NCBI RefSeq assembly: GCF_000013365.1
Contig: NC_007778.1
Location: 2,294,001 to 2,358,000 of the forward strand
Direction: 5' to 3'
DNA from: Rhodopseudomonas palustris HaA2
GTDB lineage: Bacteria > Pseudomonadota > Alphaproteobacteria > Rhizobiales > Xanthobacteraceae
DNA length: 64,000 bases
The first letter of the stretch is position 1. The number at the start of each line of letters is the position of its first letter. Below are positions 20,906 to 30,280 of this stretch, in pieces. Under the pieces are notes generated by a model that was given only the letters and a program-made list of their open reading frames with translations, was not told the DNA's origin and made no database searches. A program made the position numbers and the translations under genes.

Positions 20906-21910
20906 ATGCATTGCATCGCGCGCGCGATCGCGTCCAGGCGCGTCGTCGGTCTCGTCATCGCGGTTTCGGCGTCGCTTGCGGGCGAGCCGGCGGTCGGTCA
21001 AACAGCGGCCGACTATCCGGCACGTCCGCTCACCGTGATCGTTCCGTTCGCAAAGGGCGGCCCGACCGACGTGGTGGCGCGGATCGTCACTGCCGAGATG
21101 TCGAAGACGTTGGGCCAGCCGATCGCGATCGAGAACGTCGTCGGCGCCGGCGGCACCACGGCGACCCAGCGCGCGGCGCGGGCCGCGCCCGACGGCTATA
21201 CGCTGATCGTCGGTCATATGGGGACCCATGCTGCGGCGGTCGCGCTGTATCCCAAGCTCGGCTACGATCCGGATGCCGATTTCGCACCGGTCGCGCTGCT
21301 GACACGAATGCCGGTGCTGCTGGTGGCGCGTCGGCATTTCCCGGCGGCCGATTTCGGCGAATTCGTCGCTTACGTGCGGGGCCACACCCACGTCCTCAAT
21401 ATGGCGCATGCGGGGGTCGGATCGGTGTCCTATGCCTCGTGCACGCTGCTCAATCATCTGCTCAGGATCGATCCCACCGGCGTTCCGTTCAATGGAACGA
21501 AGCCGGCGATGGATGCTCTGGCGGCGGGGCAGGTCGATTATATGTGCGACCAGATCGTCAACGTGGTGCCGCCGCTGCGGGAAGGCGCGGTGCGGGCCTA
21601 CGTCATTGCCAGTCCGGAACGTGATCCTGCCGTGCCGACCGTGCCGACCGCCGCCGAGGCCGGTCTGCCGGCGTTCCAGGTCGAAGCCTGGAACGCGATG
21701 TTCGTGCCGAAAGGCACGCCGGAGGCAATTGTCGGCGTCTTGAACGCTGCGGTGATGCGGGCGCTGGACCGGCCCGAGGTCCGCGATCCGCTGATCGGCC
21801 TCGGCGGCATCGTTCCCCCGCCGGACCAGCGCACGCCGGACGCGCTTCACGCGCACCTGCGGACCGAGCTGCAGAAATGGGGGCAGGTGCTGAAGCGAGC
21901 CAGCGACTGA
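20906..21910 (+). CDS. tctC: TctC/Bug-family periplasmic binding protein
   Basis: This solute receptor of the TTT system starts at ATG 20906, preceded by CCGGAGGCGG. Residues 1-34 are a signal peptide (VVGLVIAVSASLAGEPAVGQ). The mature protein has the Bug landmarks YPARPLTVIVPFAKGGPTDVVARIV, ENVVGAGGTTATQRAARAAPDGYTL and GVPFNGTKPAMDALAAGQVDYM. The 111 bases between tctA and tctC may carry a separate promoter or processing site giving higher receptor levels. Bug proteins usually bind carboxylates via the two beta-alpha loops. The specific ligand is unknown. Confidence 0.9.
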   Translation: MHCIARAIASRRVVGLVIAVSASLAGEPAVGQTAADYPARPLTVIVPFAKGGPTDVVARIVTAEMSKTLGQPIAIENVVGAGGTTATQRAARAAPDGYTLIVGHMGTHAAAVALYPKLGYDPDADFAPVALLTRMPVLLVARRHFPAADFGEFVAYVRGHTHVLNMAHAGVGSVSYASCTLLNHLLRIDPTGVPFNGTKPAMDALAAGQVDYMCDQIVNVVPPLREGAVRAYVIASPERDPAVPTVPTAAEAGLPAFQVEAWNAMFVPKGTPEAIVGVLNAAVMRALDRPEVRDPLIGLGGIVPPPDQRTPDALHAHLRTELQKWGQVLKRASD

Positions 21911-22064
21911 CAAAACGGTTGAAGACAGCTGACCTGCCGCGATCAAACCTTGTTGTTTCGACCGGCAGGGGTATTTTCGGCATGAAATCCGAAGATCCGC
22001 AGCCTCGCGCAGCGACCGCTCCCGGCGGACGCCACGCCGGCGCCATTCCGGACACCGCCGACCG

Positions 22065-22859
22065 ATGATTCCGTACCACGACCTGCTCGAACGCATCCTG
22101 AGCGACGGCGCCGAAAAACACGACCGCACCGGCACCGGCACGCTGTCGGTGTTCGGCCATCAGCTTCGGTTCGATCTCGCCGCCGGTTTTCCGATGCTGA
22201 CCACCAAGCGGTTACCGCTCAAGGCGATCATTCACGAGCTGCTGTGGTTTCTGCAGGGCGACACCAACATCAAATATCTGCACGACCACGGCGTCACGAT
22301 CTGGGACGAATGGGCGGACGCCAACGGTGACCTCGGCCCTGTCTATGGCGCGCAATGGCGCTCGTGGCCGACCGCGGACGGCCGCAGCATCGATCAGATC
22401 GCCCATGTCGTCGACATGATCAGGCGCAACCCGGACTCGCGTCGGCTGATCGTCACGGCGTGGAATCCGGCGGATGTCGAGAAGATGGCGTTGCCGCCGT
22501 GTCATTGCCTGTTCCAGTTCTACGTCGCGAACGGCAGGCTATCGTGCCAATTGTATCAGCGCTCGGCGGACGTGTTTCTCGGCGTGCCGTTCAACATCGC
22601 GTCCTACGCGCTGCTGACGATGATGGTGGCGCAGGTCACGGGGCTGAAGCCCGGCGACTTCATCCACACGCTCGGCGACGCGCATCTGTATTCCAATCAT
22701 CTGGAGCAGGCGCGGCTGCAACTGACCCGCGCCCCGCGCGCGCTGCCGGCGATGGCGATCAATCCCGCCGTGACCGACATCTTCGGCTTCCGCTACGAAG
22801 ACTTCACCCTGCACGGCTACGATCCGCACCCGCACATCAAGGCGGAGGTGGCGGTGTGA
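22065..22859 (+). CDS. thyA: Thymidylate synthase
   Basis: The enzyme converts dUMP to dTMP using methylene-tetrahydrofolate. At 264 residues it is the same length as E. coli ThyA. The nucleophile is Cys146 in [14 protein letters not shown], and the folate/dUMP site [21 protein letters not shown] is intact. It is coupled to folA by a GTGA overlap, so dihydrofolate made here is recycled by the next gene product. Confidence 0.96.
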   Translation: MIPYHDLLERILSDGAEKHDRTGTGTLSVFGHQLRFDLAAGFPMLTTKRLPLKAIIHELLWFLQGDTNIKYLHDHGVTIWDEWADANGDLGPVYGAQWRSWPTADGRSIDQIAHVVDMIRRNPDSRRLIVTAWNPADVEKMALPPCHCLFQFYVANGRLSCQLYQRSADVFLGVPFNIASYALLTMMVAQVTGLKPGDFIHTLGDAHLYSNHLEQARLQLTRAPRALPAMAINPAVTDIFGFRYEDFTLHGYDPHPHIKAEVAV

Positions 22860-23395
22860 GTAGCCCGGGAGTTAGCTCGCGACTGTCGATCGTCCTCATC
22901 GTGGCGGTTGCCGACAATGGCGTGATCGGGCGGGACAACGCGATTCCGTGGCGGCTGAAATCCGACCTGCAGCGCTTCAAGCAACTGACGCTGAACAAGC
23001 CGATCATCATGGGTCGCAAGACCTATCAGTCGATCGGCCGGCCGTTGCCGGGACGAACCAATATCGTGGTGACCCGAGACCCGACCTTCCATGCGGACGG
23101 CGTGGTGGTCGTGCCGTCATTCGACGCCGCGGAGCAAGTCGCATGCGGCGATGCGATGCGGCGTTTTGCCACCGAAATCGCGGTGATCGGCGGCGCGGAA
23201 ATCTATGCGCACTGGCTGCCGCGCGCGACTCGGATCGAATTGACCGAGGTACATGCGAGCCCGCCGGGCGATGCGACTTTTCCCGCGCTCGACCCGTCGC
23301 AGTGGGAGGAAACGGCTCGGACGCATCACGCAGCCGGCCCCCAGGACAGCGCCGATGTCTCGTATGTGACCTATCGACGCTGCACTGCACGTTAA
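22856..23395 (+). CDS. folA: Dihydrofolate reductase
   Basis: The protein (179 residues) reads [36 protein letters not shown], with the active-site acidic residue in the [10 protein letters not shown] helix. [23 protein letters not shown] and [15 protein letters not shown] for NADPH binding follow. It regenerates tetrahydrofolate for ThyA. The start is a GTG at 22856 overlapping the thyA stop; no ATG lies ahead of the conserved N-terminus, so translational coupling is likely. Confidence 0.93.
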   Translation: MSSPGVSSRLSIVLIVAVADNGVIGRDNAIPWRLKSDLQRFKQLTLNKPIIMGRKTYQSIGRPLPGRTNIVVTRDPTFHADGVVVVPSFDAAEQVACGDAMRRFATEIAVIGGAEIYAHWLPRATRIELTEVHASPPGDATFPALDPSQWEETARTHHAAGPQDSADVSYVTYRRCTAR

Positions 23396-23466
23396 CCTTG
23401 AGCACCGCGCGATCCACATTGACAAAATTGCGGCAGGGCTTAGCTCGCGACAAGTGACGACGCGCG

Positions 23467-23495
23467 TTGTGCCTGCCGGGCCCGTCCCCTATAAA
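23467..23495 (+). promoter_or_regulatory. Candidate promoter for hflK-hflC
   Basis: TTGTGC (23467-23472) and TATAAA (23490-23495) are 17 bases apart, with CCCC directly before the -10. The C-rich -10 context would also suit a heat-shock (RpoH) promoter, which is plausible for hflKC. It lies 54 bases upstream of the hflK start. Confidence 0.45.
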
Positions 23496-23548
23496 GCCGT
23501 TCACGAATTGGGGTCCGCACGATCGCCGGACCGCTGAGGAGACTTTTG

Positions 23549-24721
23549 ATGCCGTGGAAGAATCAAGGCGGAGGACCGTGGGGTTCTGGTCCGAAGGGGC
23601 CATGGGGCTCCGGGCCGCAATCATCGGGATCGGGGCCGCGGCCGCCTGACCTGGAAGATCTGCTCCGTCGCGGCCAGGACCGGCTTCAGCAGTTGCTTCC
23701 CGGCGGTTATTTCAGCGGTCTCGGCATCGCCATCGCGGTGCTCGGCGCGCTGACGATCTGGGGCCTGTCCGGGTTCTTCCGGGTACAGTCCGAAGAACTC
23801 GGCGTCGTGCTGCGCTTCGGCAAGCATGTCCGCACCGTTCAGCCGGGCCTGAATTATCATCTGCCGTATCCGATCGAGACCGTACTGCTGCCGAAGGCGC
23901 TGCGCGTGTCGACGATCAGTATCGGCATGACGATGATCAACGACCCCGCGCGGCGCGGCACGACGGTGCGTGACGTTCCCGAAGAGAGCCTGATGCTGAC
24001 CGGCGACGAGAACATCGTCGACGTCGACTTCGCCGTGCTGTGGCGGATCAAGCCCGACGGCGTCGGCAATTTCCTGTTCAACATCCAGAACCCGGAAGGC
24101 ACCGTGAAGGCCGTCGCCGAAAGCGCGATGCGCGAAGTGATCGGCCGCTCCAACATCCAGCCGATCCTGACCGGCGCCCGAACCACGATCGAGGGCGGCG
24201 TCCAGGAACTGATGCAGAAGACGCTCGACGGCTACGGCGCCGGCGTTCTCATCCAGCAGGTGCAGATGCAGAAGGTCGACCCGCCGCTGCAGGTCATCGA
24301 CGCGTTCCGCGACGTGCAGGCGGCGCGCGCCGACCTCGAGCGGCTGCAGAACGAGGCGCAGACCTACGCCAACCGGGTCATCCCGGACGCCAAGGGTCGC
24401 GGCGCCCAGATCATCCAGGCCGCCGAAGGCTACAAAGGACAGGCGGTCGCCGAGGCCAAGGGCCAGAGCGCGCGCTTCCTCGACGTCTATGAAGAATACA
24501 GGAAGGCGCCCGACGTGACCCGTCAGCGGATCTATCTCGAAACCATGGAGCGTGTGCTCGGCCCGGCCGAGAAGCTCGTTTACGATTCGGGGTCTGGCCC
24601 CGGGGGAGGCCAGGGCATCGTGCCGTATCTGCCGCTGAGTGAGTTGAGCCCGCGCCGCACGGCGCCGGCTACACCGACGCAGCCGCAGAACCAGCAGACC
24701 CAGGGCGGAGGCAGCCGATGA
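23549..24721 (+). CDS. hflK: HflK, FtsH-modulating membrane protein
   Basis: The 390-residue protein has a Gly/Trp-rich N-terminus (MPWKNQGGGPWGSGPKG), a membrane helix near residues 50-75, and an SPFH/prohibitin domain (VQSEELGVVLRFGKHVRTVQPGLNYHLPYP...). A coiled-coil region (AARADLERLQNEAQTYANRVIPDAKGRGAQIIQAAEGYKGQAVAEAKG) and a Pro/Gln-rich tail follow. HflK and HflC form a periplasm-facing cage around the FtsH protease. ATG 23549 follows GAGGAG at 23536-23541. The stop overlaps the hflC start (ATGA). Confidence 0.94.
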   Translation: MPWKNQGGGPWGSGPKGPWGSGPQSSGSGPRPPDLEDLLRRGQDRLQQLLPGGYFSGLGIAIAVLGALTIWGLSGFFRVQSEELGVVLRFGKHVRTVQPGLNYHLPYPIETVLLPKALRVSTISIGMTMINDPARRGTTVRDVPEESLMLTGDENIVDVDFAVLWRIKPDGVGNFLFNIQNPEGTVKAVAESAMREVIGRSNIQPILTGARTTIEGGVQELMQKTLDGYGAGVLIQQVQMQKVDPPLQVIDAFRDVQAARADLERLQNEAQTYANRVIPDAKGRGAQIIQAAEGYKGQAVAEAKGQSARFLDVYEEYRKAPDVTRQRIYLETMERVLGPAEKLVYDSGSGPGGGQGIVPYLPLSELSPRRTAPATPTQPQNQQTQGGGSR

Positions 24722-25674
24722 AGACCGGAATCGCAGGTATCGTCGCCCTGATCGTCCTCCTGGTCGCGATCATCGTCGGTTGGTCGTCGCTGTTCACCGT
24801 CCGCCAGACCGAGCAGGTGCTGCTCGTCCGGCTCGGCGAGCCGGTGCGCGTCGTCACTGAACCGGGCCTGCATTTCAAGGCGCCGTTCATCGACACCGTG
24901 ATCAGCATCGACAAGCGGATTCTCGATCTCGAAAATCCGTCTCAGGAAGTCATCGCGTCCGATCAGAAGCGGCTCGTGGTCGATGCGTTCGCGCGCTATC
25001 GCATCAACAATGCGCTGCGCTTCTACCAGAGCATCGGGTCGATCCCGGCCGCGAACATCCAGCTCACGACGCTGTTGAACTCGGCGCTGCGCCGCGTGCT
25101 CGGCGAGGTCACCTTCATTCAGGTGGTGCGCGACGAGCGTGAGGGCTTGATGCAGCGGATTCGTGCCCAGCTCGACCGCGAGGCGGAAGGCTACGGCATT
25201 CAGGTCATCGACGTGCGTATCCGCCGTGCCGATCTGCCGGAGCAGAACAGCCAGGCGGTGTATCAGCGGATGCAGACCGAACGTCAGCGCGAGGCCGCCG
25301 AGTTCCGCGCTCAGGGTGCCCAGAAGGCCCAGGAGATCCGTTCGAGGGCCGACCGCGAGGCGACCGTGATCGTCGCCGAGGCGAATTCGCAGGCCGAAGA
25401 AATCCGCGGTTCGGGCGACGCCGAGCGTAACCGCCTGTTCGCGGCCGCCTACGGCAAGGACCCGGAATTCTTCTCGTTCTATCGGTCGATGACGGCCTAT
25501 GATCAGTCGCTGAAGAGCTCGGACACCCGCTTCCTGCTGCGGCCCGATTCGGAGTTCTTCCGCTTCTTCGCCAATTCGTCCGGCAGGCCTGCGATACGGC
25601 CGGCGACTGCGGCGGCTCCCGCGCCGGGCGGGACGGGGCAGGCAATGCCTGAACCGGCCGCCGCGCCGCGCTAG
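24718..25674 (+). CDS. hflC: HflC, partner of HflK
   Basis: The 318-residue protein has an N-terminal membrane anchor (GIAGIVALIVLLVAIIVGWSSLFTV), the SPFH domain (VRQTEQVLLVRLGEPVRVVTEPGLHFKAPFIDTVISIDKRILDLENPSQEVIASDQKRLVVDAFARYRI) and the long helix ending GKDPEFFSFYRSMTAYDQSL typical of HflC. The C-terminal ~35 residues are Ala/Pro-rich and variable. It is coupled to hflK by a 4-base overlap. Confidence 0.95.
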   Translation: MKTGIAGIVALIVLLVAIIVGWSSLFTVRQTEQVLLVRLGEPVRVVTEPGLHFKAPFIDTVISIDKRILDLENPSQEVIASDQKRLVVDAFARYRINNALRFYQSIGSIPAANIQLTTLLNSALRRVLGEVTFIQVVRDEREGLMQRIRAQLDREAEGYGIQVIDVRIRRADLPEQNSQAVYQRMQTERQREAAEFRAQGAQKAQEIRSRADREATVIVAEANSQAEEIRGSGDAERNRLFAAAYGKDPEFFSFYRSMTAYDQSLKSSDTRFLLRPDSEFFRFFANSSGRPAIRPATAAAPAPGGTGQAMPEPAAAPR

Positions 25675-25680
25675 CGTTTC

Positions 25681-25753
25681 CGGTTCTGATCGAAACCAGA
25701 ACCGGGCACCGGATCGCCGTCGTGACGGGTCGTCATGACCCGATCCGGTGCCC
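25681..25753. repeat. Nested inverted repeats after hflC
   Basis: CGGTTCTG (25681-25688) pairs with CAGAACCG (25697-25704). Next to it GGGCACCGGATCG (25704-25716) pairs perfectly with CGATCCGGTGCCC (25741-25753), with GGGTC/GACCC inside the loop. Short GTTTC.CGCGAAAC repeats follow to about 25785. It lies 7 bases after the hflC stop and could end or stabilise the transcript, or be a dispersed palindromic element. Confidence 0.7.
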
Positions 25754-25948
25754 GTTTCCCGCGAAACCATTTCGCGCGAAACCGGCGTCAACGGTATCTT
25801 TGCGAGCGGATCTCGATATTGGAATGCGTTTTGCGTTCCCCGATCGGCTGGACTAAAACAGACCCGAATTCAGAAGCGCAGGCTTGGGCCTGCGCTTTCG
25901 TCGATAATGGCTGTCGGGCAAGTCTCCCGGCCGGGAGGATACAGTCGT

Positions 25949-26149
25949 ATGGGGTCTTTCGCGTTCGCCGACCTCCTGATCGGGGTGGGTGTGTTGTTCG
26001 TGCTGGAAGGACTGATCTTCGCCGCGAGCCCGAACTGGATGCGGCGCGCGATGAAAAGCGCACTGGCGACTCCGGACAATATCCTGCGCGTGGTCGGCAT
26101 CGTCTCGGCCGTGCTCGGCCTGATCCTGATCTGGATGGTCCGGCGCTGA
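25949..26149 (+). CDS. DUF2065 small membrane protein
   Basis: The 66-residue product MGSFAFADLLIGVGVLFVLEGLIFAASPNWMRRAMKSALATPDNILRVVGIVSAVLGLILIWMVRR matches the DUF2065 (YjeT) family: two membrane helices around a conserved SPxWMRRAM loop and a P-xx-LR-GL/VS motif. It commonly lies between hflC and degP in proteobacteria, as here. The function is unknown. ATG 25949 is preceded by GGGAGGA at 25933-25939. A longer in-frame ATG (25748) would run through the repeat region and is rejected. Confidence 0.85.
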   Translation: MGSFAFADLLIGVGVLFVLEGLIFAASPNWMRRAMKSALATPDNILRVVGIVSAVLGLILIWMVRR

Positions 26150-26338
26150 CCCGCGGACAGGATCGGCCGGTTTTCAACGGCATCGTGAGCACGGACGTCC
26201 GTTTTTCGCCGCAATCGGTGCAGCGGATGGGGTAGCTTCGATCGATTCCGATGCGTGCGCCGGTCCCCGGATCGGGCGCAGAGTTTTCAAGCGGCTGCGC
26301 CCAATTTGCCCGGCCTCGATGCAGGAGATGTTCCGATC

Positions 26339-27835
26339 ATGCCCGTTGCGATCACCGCCTTGAGCTTCCGGTTCAAGCCTCTGCTGACGGCTTTGTGCCT
26401 CGGCGCGGCTGCCGCCTTGACCGCGGCGCCGGCGCAGGCCCGCGGCCCCGAGGGCATCGCGGACGTCGCCGAGAAGGTCATCGACGCCGTGGTCAACATC
26501 TCGACCAGCCAGACCGTCGAGGCCAAGAGTGCGCCCAGCGAGGGCAACAGCGCCAAGCCGAATCTGCCGCCGGGGTCGCCCTTCGAGGAGTTTTTCGAGG
26601 ACTTCTTCAAGAACCGCCGCGGCGAGAAGGGCGGTGGCGGCCCGCGCAAGACCAACTCGCTCGGCTCGGGCTTCATCGTCGACACCGCCGGCATTGCCGT
26701 GACCAACAATCACGTCATCGCCGACGCCGACGAGATCAACCTGATCATGAACGACGGCACCAAAATCAAGGCGGAGCTGGTCGGCGTCGACAAGAAGACC
26801 GATCTGGCGGTGCTGAAGTTCAAGCCGCCGGCGAACAAGCCGCTGGTGGCGGTGAAGTTCGGCGACAGTGACAAGCTGCGGCTCGGCGAATGGGTGGTGG
26901 CGATCGGCAACCCGTTCTCGCTCGGCGGCACGGTCACCGCCGGCATCGTCTCGGCGCGCAACCGCGACATCAATTCGGGGCCGTATGACAGCTACATCCA
27001 GACCGACGCCGCGATCAATCGCGGCAATTCCGGCGGCCCGCTGTTCAACCTCGACGGCGAAGTCATCGGCGTCAACACGCTGATCATCTCGCCGTCCGGC
27101 GGCTCGATCGGCATCGGATTCGCGGTGCCTTCGAAGACCGTGGTCGGGGTGGTCGATCAGCTCCGCCAGTTCGGCGAGCTGCGCCGCGGCTGGCTCGGCG
27201 TGCGGATCCAGCAGGTCACCGACGAGATCGCCGAAAGCCTCAACATCAAGCCGGCGCGCGGCGCGCTGGTCGCCGGCATCGACGACAAGGGCCCGGCCAA
27301 GCCCGCCGGCATCGAGCCCGGCGACGTCGTCGTCAAGTTCGACGGCAAGGACGTCAAGGAGCCGAAGGATCTGTCGCGCGTGGTCGCCGACACGGCGGTC
27401 GGCAAGACCGTCGACGTGGTGATCATCCGCAAGGGCAAGGAAGAGACCAAGCAGGTCACGCTCGGCCGCCTCGACGACGGCGCCAAGCCGCAGCCGGCCT
27501 CCGCGAAGTCGCAGCCGGAGCCGGAAAAGCCGGTGACACAGAAGGCGCTCGGGCTCGACCTCGCCGCGCTGTCGAAGGACCTGCGCGGCAAGTACAAGAT
27601 CAAGGACAGCGTCAAGGGCGTCGTCGTGGTCGGCGTCGACACCGGCTCCGATGCCGCCGAGAAGCGGCTGTCGGCCGGCGACGTGATCGTCGAAGTGGCG
27701 CAGGAAGCGGTCACCAGCGCCGCCGATATCAAGAAGCGGATCGATCAGGTCAAGAAGGACGGCAAGAAGTCGGTGCTGCTGCTGGTTTCGAACGGAGCCG
27801 GCGAACTGCGCTTCGTGGCGCTCAGCCTGCAATAG
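26339..27835 (+). CDS. degP: DegP/HtrA-type periplasmic serine protease (Do family)
   Basis: This envelope quality-control protease/chaperone has 498 residues. The signal peptide ends at APAQA (residue 34). The trypsin-like domain carries the complete triad His125 (VTNNHVIAD), Asp155 (KKTDLAVLK) and Ser231 (INRGNSGGPLF). Two PDZ domains follow at about 285-375 and 405-495. ATG 26339 starts the signal peptide and follows GCAGGAGATG. An upstream in-frame ATG at 26255 is not needed. Placement after hflKC and DUF2065 suggests a shared envelope-stress role. Confidence 0.93.
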   Translation: MPVAITALSFRFKPLLTALCLGAAAALTAAPAQARGPEGIADVAEKVIDAVVNISTSQTVEAKSAPSEGNSAKPNLPPGSPFEEFFEDFFKNRRGEKGGGGPRKTNSLGSGFIVDTAGIAVTNNHVIADADEINLIMNDGTKIKAELVGVDKKTDLAVLKFKPPANKPLVAVKFGDSDKLRLGEWVVAIGNPFSLGGTVTAGIVSARNRDINSGPYDSYIQTDAAINRGNSGGPLFNLDGEVIGVNTLIISPSGGSIGIGFAVPSKTVVGVVDQLRQFGELRRGWLGVRIQQVTDEIAESLNIKPARGALVAGIDDKGPAKPAGIEPGDVVVKFDGKDVKEPKDLSRVVADTAVGKTVDVVIIRKGKEETKQVTLGRLDDGAKPQPASAKSQPEPEKPVTQKALGLDLAALSKDLRGKYKIKDSVKGVVVVGVDTGSDAAEKRLSAGDVIVEVAQEAVTSAADIKKRIDQVKKDGKKSVLLLVSNGAGELRFVALSLQ

Positions 27836-27838
27836 ACG

Positions 27839-28495
27839 ATGGCCGCGGCCGGCCGATCTGCGCTCGCCATCGACTTCGTCGGCGGCGCGGTCGGTTACAA
27901 ATTGCGCTCCGGCGCCGCCCGCAGCCACGCGCTGCTGAAGGCGACCGGCATGGCGCCCGGCCGCGCGCTGCAGGTCATCGATGCCACCGCAGGACTCGGC
28001 CGCGATGCCTTCCTGCTCGCGTCGATGGGCGCGAGCGTCACGTTGATCGAGCGGTCGCCGCAGGTGCACGCGCTGCTCGCGCAAGGGCTCGCCGCGGCGC
28101 AGGCGGAGAGCGCCGAGCTCGCCGGCGTCGTCGCCCGGATGACTCTGATCCAGGGCGATGCGCGCGACCTGCTTCCGACCCTGCAGGCCGATGTCGTGAC
28201 CGTCGATCCGATGCATCCGGAGCGGACCAAGACGGCATTGGTCAAGCAGGAGATGCGGCTGCTGCGCGATCTGGTCGGCGCCGATCCCGACGTTTGCGAA
28301 TTGATGCAGGCGGCGCTGTCGGCGCGCTGCGGCCGGGTCGTGCTGAAATGGCCGTTGCGTGCCGAGCCGCTCGCCGGCGTGCGCAAGCCGTCCTACCAGA
28401 TCGCCGGCAAGACGGTGCGCTACGACGTGTTCGTGCTGCCGCGCGGTGCTGCGGAAGAGCGCGCGCCCGGCGCCGATGCCGCGCTCAATCCTTGA
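27839..28495 (+). CDS. rsmJ: 16S rRNA m2G1516 methyltransferase RsmJ-like
   Basis: The 218-residue SAM-dependent methyltransferase begins with the RsmJ motif IDFVGGAVGYKLRSGAARSHALLKATG. It continues with the SAM loop VIDATAGLGRDAFLLASMGASVTLIERSPQVHALL and the catalytic region VTVDPMHPERTKTALVKQEMRLLRDLVGAD. In E. coli RsmJ methylates G1516 of 16S rRNA; activity here is inferred. It starts 3 bases after degP, so may be co-transcribed with it. Its 3' end overlaps the convergent GNAT gene by 11 bases. Confidence 0.85.
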   Translation: MAAAGRSALAIDFVGGAVGYKLRSGAARSHALLKATGMAPGRALQVIDATAGLGRDAFLLASMGASVTLIERSPQVHALLAQGLAAAQAESAELAGVVARMTLIQGDARDLLPTLQADVVTVDPMHPERTKTALVKQEMRLLRDLVGADPDVCELMQAALSARCGRVVLKWPLRAEPLAGVRKPSYQIAGKTVRYDVFVLPRGAAEERAPGADAALNP

Positions 28496-28952
28496 GCGGC
28501 TTTTCCAGATAGATCTGCGTCGGCACGAAGCCGACGCGGGCCAGCACGCCCTTCATCGGTTCGTTGGTGGCGCGGGTGCGGAACACCACATGATCCAGCT
28601 TCTGCGCCTTGCACCAGTCAAACACCGAATTCATCAAGAGGTTCGACAGGCCGGAGCCGCGCTGCGACGGGTCGATGTAGATGCTGTGATAGTCGCCGTA
28701 GGGCTGCTTGGTGATGAAGTTGCGGCGGATGCTGACATAGGACCAGCCGACGATCTCGCCGTCGCGCTCGGCGACGAAGGTCGCGGCTTCCTTGTCGCCG
28801 AACAGCTTCTCCAGCTTCTTCACATAGAAGCCGACATCGGTGATCGGATCGTCCGGGAACGAGATCTTGGCGATCTCGGCTTCCATCCAGCCGATCTTCT
28901 CGAGATCCGCGCGCTCCAGCGGGCGCAGCGTGTGCAGGGGCTTGTCGGTCAT
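28485..28952 (-). CDS. GNAT-family N-acetyltransferase
   Basis: The 155-residue acetyltransferase has the acetyl-CoA-binding segment YIDPSQRGSGLSNLLMNSVFDWCKAQKLDHV (motif A, with R/QxxGxG/S as QRGSGL) and the motif B region FRTRATNEPMKGVLARVGFVPTQIYLEKPL. It acetylates an amine of unknown identity. The neighbouring polyamine genes make a polyamine substrate conceivable, but nothing in the sequence proves it. Confidence 0.82.
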   Translation of the reverse strand: MTDKPLHTLRPLERADLEKIGWMEAEIAKISFPDDPITDVGFYVKKLEKLFGDKEAATFVAERDGEIVGWSYVSIRRNFITKQPYGDYHSIYIDPSQRGSGLSNLLMNSVFDWCKAQKLDHVVFRTRATNEPMKGVLARVGFVPTQIYLEKPLKD

Positions 28953-29024
28953 CGTTCAACTCCAGAATTCAGCCGCCGCGTTCGCACGAACCGCTGCGGC
29001 GGGCAAGTCCGTCTTTCCGCGGGT

Positions 29025-30176
29025 TCAGCCGCCGGTCTTGCGGCGGAAGCTGTGCCCGCCGCAATTCGCGCATCCCTGATCCTTCAACGCCTCGATCGTC
29101 TCCGGCGTCGAGCCGCGCCCCAGGACGGCCTCGCGGCCGCATGACGTGCAGACATAGGCGCGGATCCGCGGATTGATCTCGGCGGTGTACAGCGGTCCCT
29201 GCCACGCCGGCAATGCGGCGGCGGCCGGGCCCGCGGCGGCGAGTTCGATCAGTTGCCCGACATTGCCAAGCACGGTGGCGCCCGCATAGGCGTTGAAGCC
29301 CGGCCGGATCGTCTGCACCGCGAGGCCGAGATCGAGAAACACCCGCTGCAATGCCAGCATCTGCCGCGGCGGCCATTGCGCGAACGAAAAGTAGCACAGC
29401 CCGTCGCCGGCCAGCGCCTCGCGGCCGCGCGTCAGAAACAGCTTCGCGCCTTCGAGCGTGTAGGGCGGGTCGGTCTCGATGGTGTCGAACGCGCCCTGCA
29501 ACTCGGCCGGCAGCGGCTGGCGCAGATCGTGATGCAGCGTGCGCAGCGCGATGCCTTCGCGGGCAGCATTCTCGCGCAGGAAGGCGAGCCGGCGCTCGTC
29601 CGCGTCGACCACCACCACGCCGCGGGTGAGGTCGGCCTTGCCCAGCGCCTGGCCGACGAGGCCGATCGCCAGTGACACCGAATCGTCGTCGCCGAGCAGC
29701 AGCACCCGGCGGCCTTCCAGCGCGCCGGCCTGCAGCATCAGAAGCGCACGCAGCAGCGACGTCTCCGGGGTGCACGGCGCCTGATCCAGCGTGACATCGA
29801 CCGATGGCGCCTGCGCGATGATGGCGGCGAGCCGGCCGACCTGCGCCTGGAAATCCGCGGGGATCACCACGCCATGGCCGGCGCAGGCCGGGCAGGTGAC
29901 GTCGATGGTGATGCCGAGCCCGAGTTCGCGCTCGACGAAGTCGCGGCCCTCGGGGCTCAGCGCCAGGCCCTGCTTGCGCTCCAGCAGCCCGGCCTTCTCC
30001 AGTTCGCGGCGGACGGCGGTGGCAATCGGCATCGGCAGCCGGGCCTCGCGGGCGACGTCCTGCAGCCGCAGCGAGCCCGAGCGATACACCGCACGCAGGA
30101 TCGCCTCGACGCCGGCCGGGCCTTCGCGCAGCCGGGTCGCCTCGGCGATGGTTTTCAGGATTTCGGGGTCAGCCAT
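29025..30176 (-). CDS. bpsA: BpsA-type branched-chain polyamine synthase (DUF43)
   Basis: The 383-residue protein has a winged-helix-like N-terminus (~1-95) and a CPAC zinc pair at 95-98. The aminopropyltransferase domain carries GDDDSVSLA (162-170), VVVVDADERRLAFLRENA and the catalytic TDPPYT (235-240). A C-terminal zinc ribbon (CTSC...CANC) is an addition to the archaeal and thermophile enzymes I know. BpsA transfers two aminopropyl groups from decarboxylated SAM to spermidine, giving N4-bis(aminopropyl)spermidine. I chose ATG 30176 (MADPEILKTI) because the conserved region begins there. It diverges from a speD homologue, which would make the aminopropyl donor if canonical. Confidence 0.85.
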   Translation of the reverse strand: MADPEILKTIAEATRLREGPAGVEAILRAVYRSGSLRLQDVAREARLPMPIATAVRRELEKAGLLERKQGLALSPEGRDFVERELGLGITIDVTCPACAGHGVVIPADFQAQVGRLAAIIAQAPSVDVTLDQAPCTPETSLLRALLMLQAGALEGRRVLLLGDDDSVSLAIGLVGQALGKADLTRGVVVVDADERRLAFLRENAAREGIALRTLHHDLRQPLPAELQGAFDTIETDPPYTLEGAKLFLTRGREALAGDGLCYFSFAQWPPRQMLALQRVFLDLGLAVQTIRPGFNAYAGATVLGNVGQLIELAAAGPAAAALPAWQGPLYTAEINPRIRAYVCTSCGREAVLGRGSTPETIEALKDQGCANCGGHSFRRKTGG

Positions 30177-30280
30177 GGCCGACGGCTCCGCAAAACAACG
30201 GGCAGCGCCGCGGTTGGCCCGCGCCGCCATCCGTGCCAAACAGGCGCTGAAACTGAACCGCCATTGAGGACCGATCGCCG

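Noticed and set aside
26174-28216. A 680-residue minus-strand open frame over degP and rsmJ
   Set aside because: It is antisense to an HtrA protease with an intact triad; the composition is typical of a shadow frame.
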